NCBI GenBank assembly: GCA_040878005.1
Contig: JBBDMW010000042.1
Coordinates: forward strand, 7,312 to 71,311
From: JBBDMW01 sp040878005
GTDB lineage: Bacteria; Chloroflexota; Dehalococcoidia; Lucifugimonadales; Lucifugimonadaceae
Reading direction: 5' to 3'
DNA length: 64,000 bases
Part shown: positions 60,135 through 64,000 of the stretch, piece after piece
Numbering within the stretch: position 1 is the stretch's first letter
Layout of the letters: each line of letters opens with the position of its first letter
Made by a program: the position numbers and the translations under genes
The notes under the pieces: generated by a model
Database searches by the model: none
Told to the model about the DNA's origin: nothing
The model's input: only the letters and a program-made list of their open reading frames with translations

Positions 60135-63100
60135 GCCTGGCAGCCGATGGCTACACCCCGAAAAAAGTCCTCGTCATTGGCTCCGGGCCAATCATCATTG
60201 GCCAGGCCGCTGAGTTCGACTACGCAGGCACCCAGGCGTGCAAGTCCCTCCGTGAAGAAGGCGTGCAGGTGGTCCTGGTCAACTCCAACCCGGCCACCAT
60301 CATGACCGATGAGGACGTGGCTGATTTCGTGTACATAGAGCCACTCACCGTTCCCGTAGTCGAACGCATCATCGAGCGTGAGCGGCCGGACGGCATACTC
60401 GCCACGCTGGGTGGCCAGACTGGCCTGAACCTTGCTGTGGAGCTGTCAGAGGCCGGTGTGCTTGAGAAGTACAACGTCCGGGTGCTTGGCACGCAGATTG
60501 AGAGCATTCGAAAGGCCGAGGACCGCGAGAAGTTCAGGGCGCTGCTTGATGAGCTTGGTGAGCCTGTCCCGCCCAGCGAAGCCGTCGAGACAGTTAAAGA
60601 GGCGCTGGAGGTGGCGGAGCAGATCGGCTACCCGGTCGTGGTGCGTCCCGCCTACACGCTTGGCGGCACCGGCGGCGGCGTGGCCAATGACCCCGTGGAA
60701 CTGCGCCGCATCGCTGCCAACGGCATCTCTGCATCTCTGGTCAACCAGGTGCTGATTGAGAAGTCCCTTATCGGCTGGAAAGAGATCGAGTATGAGGTGA
60801 TGCGTGACGGCGCAGGCAACACCATCACCATCTGCAACATGGAGAACCTGGATCCCATGGGTGTCCACACCGGGGACTCCATCGTTGTCGCCCCCAGCCA
60901 AACGCTTTCGGACAAGGACTACCAGCGCCTCCGGACCGCGTCCCTGAACATCATCCGCGGCCTGGAGATCGAGGGCGGCTGTAACGTCCAGCTTGCCTAC
61001 CGGCCCGGCACCGAGGTGGCTGAAACGCTGCCGCCCATCGGTGACGAGGAGCCGATGTATTACGTCATCGAGGTCAACCCCCGTGTAAGCCGCAGCTCTG
61101 CCCTGGCCAGCAAGGCCACCGGGTATCCAATAGCCCGTATCGCGGCGAAGATCGCGCTGGGCAAGACACTGGATGAGCTGCCCAACGCGATAACCAAGAA
61201 GACGACCGCCGCCTTCGAGCCTGCCCTTGATTACTGCGTTGTGAAGATCCCACGATGGCCGTTCGACAAGTTCCCTACCGGCGACAGGCGCCTTGGGACG
61301 CAGATGAAGGCGACCGGCGAGGTCATGGCCATCGACCGCACGTTTGAAGCGGCCCTCCAGAAAGCGGTACGTTCCCTTGAAAACGGGCGAGGCTCGCTGC
61401 TCTGGGAAGACAGGTCATGGTCAGAGGCTGGCCCGCCCGACCTGGAGCCGGACGACGACCGCATATGGAAGCTGGCCGCTGCCATCCGGCGGGGCAAAAC
61501 GCCCGAAGACGTGTCCCGCATCACCGGCGTCGACCCGTGGTTCACCCGCGCCCTTGCCCGCATAGTCAACATGGAAAAGCGACTGCTCTCTGAAGACCTC
61601 TCGATGTCGCTGATGAAGTCGGCAAAGCAGCTCGGCTTCTCAGACATTCAGATAGGCACTCTGGCTGACCGGCTGCCGGAGCAGGTGCGCGAGCTTCGCA
61701 AGGACTGGGGCATCCTCCCGGTCTACAAGATGGTGGATACGTGTGCCGGTGAGTTTGAGGCCACCACGCCTTACTTCTACAGCACCTATGAGCAGGAGAA
61801 CGAGGCGGAACCCCTTGGCGGCAACCGGGCCATAGTCCTTGGCAGCGGCCCCATCCGCATTGGCCAGGGCATCGAGTTCGACTACTGCTCCGTGCACGCG
61901 GCATGGGCGCTCCAGGCTTCCGGGTCAAAGAGCATCATGATCAACTCCAACCCGGAGACTGTCTCGACCGACTTCGATACCAGCGACAGGCTTTACTTTG
62001 AGCCACTGGATGAGGAGAGCGTCCGCAACATCGTCGAGAATGAGGCCACGGACAATGACGGCGACCTGGACGTTCCGCCGTCAATGGTCCAGTTCGGCGG
62101 ACAGACCGCCATCAACCTGTCGCAGGCGTTGGGAGTGGCGGGGCTGCCCATACTCGGCTCTGATGCGTCAGTGATCGACATGGCATCCGACCGCGGCCGC
62201 TTTGAGCAGATGGCCGCTCGCCACGGCATACCGCAGCCACCGGCCGGCACGGCCAGGAACGCTGAGCAGGCGCTCCAGGTTGCGGGCAACATCGGCTACC
62301 CCGTGCTGGTCCGTCCAAGCTACGTCCTCGGCGGCCGCGCCATGGAGATCGTGCAAAGCCCGACTGAAATCGTGCGCTACTTTGAAAGCGCCATGCGCGC
62401 CGCGCCCGGCCAGACCATACTAATTGACCGCTACCTTGAAGGCGTTGAGGTGGAGGTTGACGCCGTTTCAGACGGTGAGAACGTGCTGATCCCCGGCATC
62501 ATGCAGCACATTGAGCGCGCCGGTGTCCATTCCGGAGACTCAATGGCGGTATACCCTGCCCTGTCCCTCAACGAGTCAGAAGTCAACACAATCGTTGACT
62601 ACACTGCTCGCATAGGGCGGGCGCTGGGCATGCGCGGCCTTATGAACATCCAGTACGTCATCACCGGCGGCGGCGCTTACCGCGGCTTCGGCGCGGGACG
62701 CACCCCTTCACCCAATGGCTCAGGCGAGACGCAGGTGTACGTGCTAGAGGTGAATCCGCGCTCCAGCCGTACGATACCGTTCATATCGAAGGTCACCCGG
62801 ATCCCAATGGTCCGCATAGCCGTTGAGGTCATGCAGGGCCGCTCGATAATCGACCAGGGTTACACGCCCGGCCTCGCTCCCAGGCGCAACCTCGTGGCAG
62901 TCAAGGCGCCTGTGTTCTCCATGTCCAAGCTCACAGGCGTGGACACTTTCCTGGGCCCGGAGATGAAATCCACCGGCGAGGTGATGGGCATCGACCGTGA
63001 ATACGAAGGCGCAGTGGCCAAGGCGCTGATCGCCTCGGGCCTTTACATCCAGGACAACAGCAACGTCCTGCTGAGCATCGCCGACCGCGACAAGGCGGAT

Positions 63101-63457
63101 GCGCTGGGACTGGTGCGGGCGCTGGCAAAGGCCGGACACACCCTGTACGCCACCGGCGGCACAGCAGAAATGATCCGGGCGCTTGGCATTGATGTGCATG
63201 AGGTGGAAAAACGCCTCGCAGGCGAAGGCCCCACCGTGGTGGACATCATCGAGGACGGCACCGTCTCAGCCGTGGTGAACACAGTCACCGGCGACCGGCG
63301 CACACTCCAGGACGGCTTCCACATCCGACGGGCCGCTGTGGAGCGGCGCATCCCATGTTTCACAGCGCTCGACACCGCACGTGCAGCAGTAGAGACAGTC
63401 CACGCAGGCTCCCAGGCATACAACGTGCTCCCACTGGCGGACTACCTGGAGGGATAG
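60131..63457 (+). CDS. carB: Carbamoyl phosphate synthase large chain
   Basis: The synthetase subunit, 1108 residues (about 1073 in E. coli). Two homologous halves each have GSGPIIIGQAAEFDYAG (residues 17-33; second half GSGPIRIGQGIEFDY, about 576) and an ATP-grasp domain, then a C-terminal MGS-type allosteric domain (LYATGGTAEMIRALG). Two insertions of about 20 residues precede the metal-binding IEVNPR and LEVNPR strands (RPGTEVAETLPPIGDEEP and RGFGAGRTPSPNGSGE). It ends the pyrimidine operon. TTG start overlaps carA. Confidence 0.96.
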   Translation: MSLAADGYTPKKVLVIGSGPIIIGQAAEFDYAGTQACKSLREEGVQVVLVNSNPATIMTDEDVADFVYIEPLTVPVVERIIERERPDGILATLGGQTGLNLAVELSEAGVLEKYNVRVLGTQIESIRKAEDREKFRALLDELGEPVPPSEAVETVKEALEVAEQIGYPVVVRPAYTLGGTGGGVANDPVELRRIAANGISASLVNQVLIEKSLIGWKEIEYEVMRDGAGNTITICNMENLDPMGVHTGDSIVVAPSQTLSDKDYQRLRTASLNIIRGLEIEGGCNVQLAYRPGTEVAETLPPIGDEEPMYYVIEVNPRVSRSSALASKATGYPIARIAAKIALGKTLDELPNAITKKTTAAFEPALDYCVVKIPRWPFDKFPTGDRRLGTQMKATGEVMAIDRTFEAALQKAVRSLENGRGSLLWEDRSWSEAGPPDLEPDDDRIWKLAAAIRRGKTPEDVSRITGVDPWFTRALARIVNMEKRLLSEDLSMSLMKSAKQLGFSDIQIGTLADRLPEQVRELRKDWGILPVYKMVDTCAGEFEATTPYFYSTYEQENEAEPLGGNRAIVLGSGPIRIGQGIEFDYCSVHAAWALQASGSKSIMINSNPETVSTDFDTSDRLYFEPLDEESVRNIVENEATDNDGDLDVPPSMVQFGGQTAINLSQALGVAGLPILGSDASVIDMASDRGRFEQMAARHGIPQPPAGTARNAEQALQVAGNIGYPVLVRPSYVLGGRAMEIVQSPTEIVRYFESAMRAAPGQTILIDRYLEGVEVEVDAVSDGENVLIPGIMQHIERAGVHSGDSMAVYPALSLNESEVNTIVDYTARIGRALGMRGLMNIQYVITGGGAYRGFGAGRTPSPNGSGETQVYVLEVNPRSSRTIPFISKVTRIPMVRIAVEVMQGRSIIDQGYTPGLAPRRNLVAVKAPVFSMSKLTGVDTFLGPEMKSTGEVMGIDREYEGAVAKALIASGLYIQDNSNVLLSIADRDKADALGLVRALAKAGHTLYATGGTAEMIRALGIDVHEVEKRLAGEGPTVVDIIEDGTVSAVVNTVTGDRRTLQDGFHIRRAAVERRIPCFTALDTARAAVETVHAGSQAYNVLPLADYLEG

Positions 63458-63789
63458 CCCGGCCGCCCGCGCCGACAGGCGGGTACCAATCAGAGAAACC
63501 TGAGATGGTCGGGGCCTCAGGCGTCTGGTGGTCAGCCAAGGAGGCGATACAGCCGGGATCGGCGGTCGGTTTGCCGGGGGTTGGTGGTAGGTCGTGTGGC
63601 CGCTTTGCGGCCATGTGCCTCCCATCCGCACCGGGTCTCTCCGCTCCGGTCGAGACGACATCGCAGTAAACGTGAGCGCGTAGGTTTTTGGGCGCGTGGC
63701 GTCGTCGCCTGCTGACGTTTCATTTCAACTTCTTTTCTTTTGCTGGTTTGGTTCGTGGTCTGGCGTGAACTGGCTATTGATTACCTTTC
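63458..63789. other. Intergenic region after carB
   Basis: Past the carB stop is a weak CCCGC/GCGGG stem (63466-63484). The region then shifts to T-rich, G-rich sequence (TTCAACTTCTTTTCTTTTGC near 63725). No gene was recognised. A 67-codon frame at 63740-63943 has odd composition and no ribosome binding site. Confidence 0.4.
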
Positions 63790-64000
63790 GTGGTGGTCGT
63801 CCGGCGCGGGCCGGCTGCTGCTGATTTGTTCCGGCGGCTGGTGCATGCCCTCATGGGGCTGCGGCCGCTGGCGGCAGATGCGGATTTTGTTTTGGGAGCC
63901 TGGTGTGCCTGCCCGTGGTGCGGGCAAATGCTCACCAAACTAAACAGTGAATCGCTCCGGGAAAGTTGGAGACTCCATTCCTTGAGAGGATGGAGTGATG
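63790..64000 (+). CDS. Possible gene running off the right edge (doubtful)
   Basis: From GTG at 63790 a frame is open for 70 codons to the window end. It reads through LFRRLVHALMGLRPL, then FVLGAWCACPWCGQML (two close Cys pairs, possible zinc knuckle), and LNSESLRESWRL. No ribosome binding site precedes it. A second possibility is a gene starting at the very last ATG (63998), preceded by GAGAGGATGGAG. Neither can be decided here. Confidence 0.25.
   Translation, partial: MVVVRRGPAAADLFRRLVHALMGLRPLAADADFVLGAWCACPWCGQMLTKLNSESLRESWRLHSLRGWSD

Noticed and set aside
1..64000. tRNA genes, CRISPR arrays, insertion sequences
   Set aside because: Looked for TPsiC-loop signatures, evenly spaced repeats and transposase motifs; none found.

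Overview
The window looks like a scaffold from an uncultivated member of the Chloroflexota, probably a marine SAR202/Dehalococcoidia-type bacterium. This is inference. The evidence is a moderately high G+C content, frequent TTG and GTG starts with good ribosome binding sites, a type A RNase P RNA, a gram-positive-style Pho box and PyrR attenuator, a coenzyme F420-type reductase, an enolase-superfamily sugar dehydratase, several polyketide-cyclase-like (SRPBCC) proteins and GNAT acetyltransferases. Three 10-N runs (25178, 32778, 36608) mark assembly joins, two of them next to poly-G runs.

Region by region. Bases 1-1334 hold the end of an ankyrin protein, a YbaK-domain protein and an SRPBCC protein in overlapping order. 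1374-8008 (minus strand) is a complete phosphate-starvation locus, phoB-phoR-pstS-pstC-pstA-pstB, with a four-repeat Pho box upstream of pstS and perfect palindromes between pstS and pstC. 8379-14100 is accessory in character: a GYD-domain protein with an unannotated 37-residue membrane peptide, a universal stress protein, unknown exported proteins in a locally A+T-rich stretch, a GNAT acetyltransferase, and two related small peptides with a lasso-type leader motif. One peptide is intact (9395-9607) and one appears frameshifted (13604-13824). 14142-17653 is an AAA+/VWA chelatase-like pair. 17942-22203 carries metabolic genes and small membrane proteins. 22244-32710 has an M28 peptidase, an exported Ig-like/HYR protein behind a hairpin that covers its ribosome binding site, an MBL-fold hydrolase, a SatD operon, two lone receiver proteins, an Eis-like acetyltransferase and an NHL-repeat protein.

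32832-46226 holds ftsZ alone, a thiamine-diphosphate enzyme, a lipoprotein, a pair of HesB-like proteins without cysteines, an enolase-superfamily enzyme, the RNase P RNA gene, an AAC(2')-like acetyltransferase, a large serine recombinase with an eroded catalytic domain, a CdsZ-type zinc-ribbon protein and pyruvate kinase. 46309-50240 is a DUF4129-DUF58-MoxR module. 50371-55452 carries a fumarylacetoacetate-hydrolase-family enzyme, an F420 reductase, a membrane-anchored zinc peptidase, a histone-deacetylase-like enzyme and two small membrane proteins. 55612-63457 is a pyrimidine operon, pyrR-pyrB-pyrC-carA-carB, behind a recognisable promoter and a PyrR-type transcription attenuator.

The best candidates for something undescribed are the two leader-motif peptides and the structured non-coding DNA after the second one. 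No tRNA, CRISPR array or insertion sequence was recognised.
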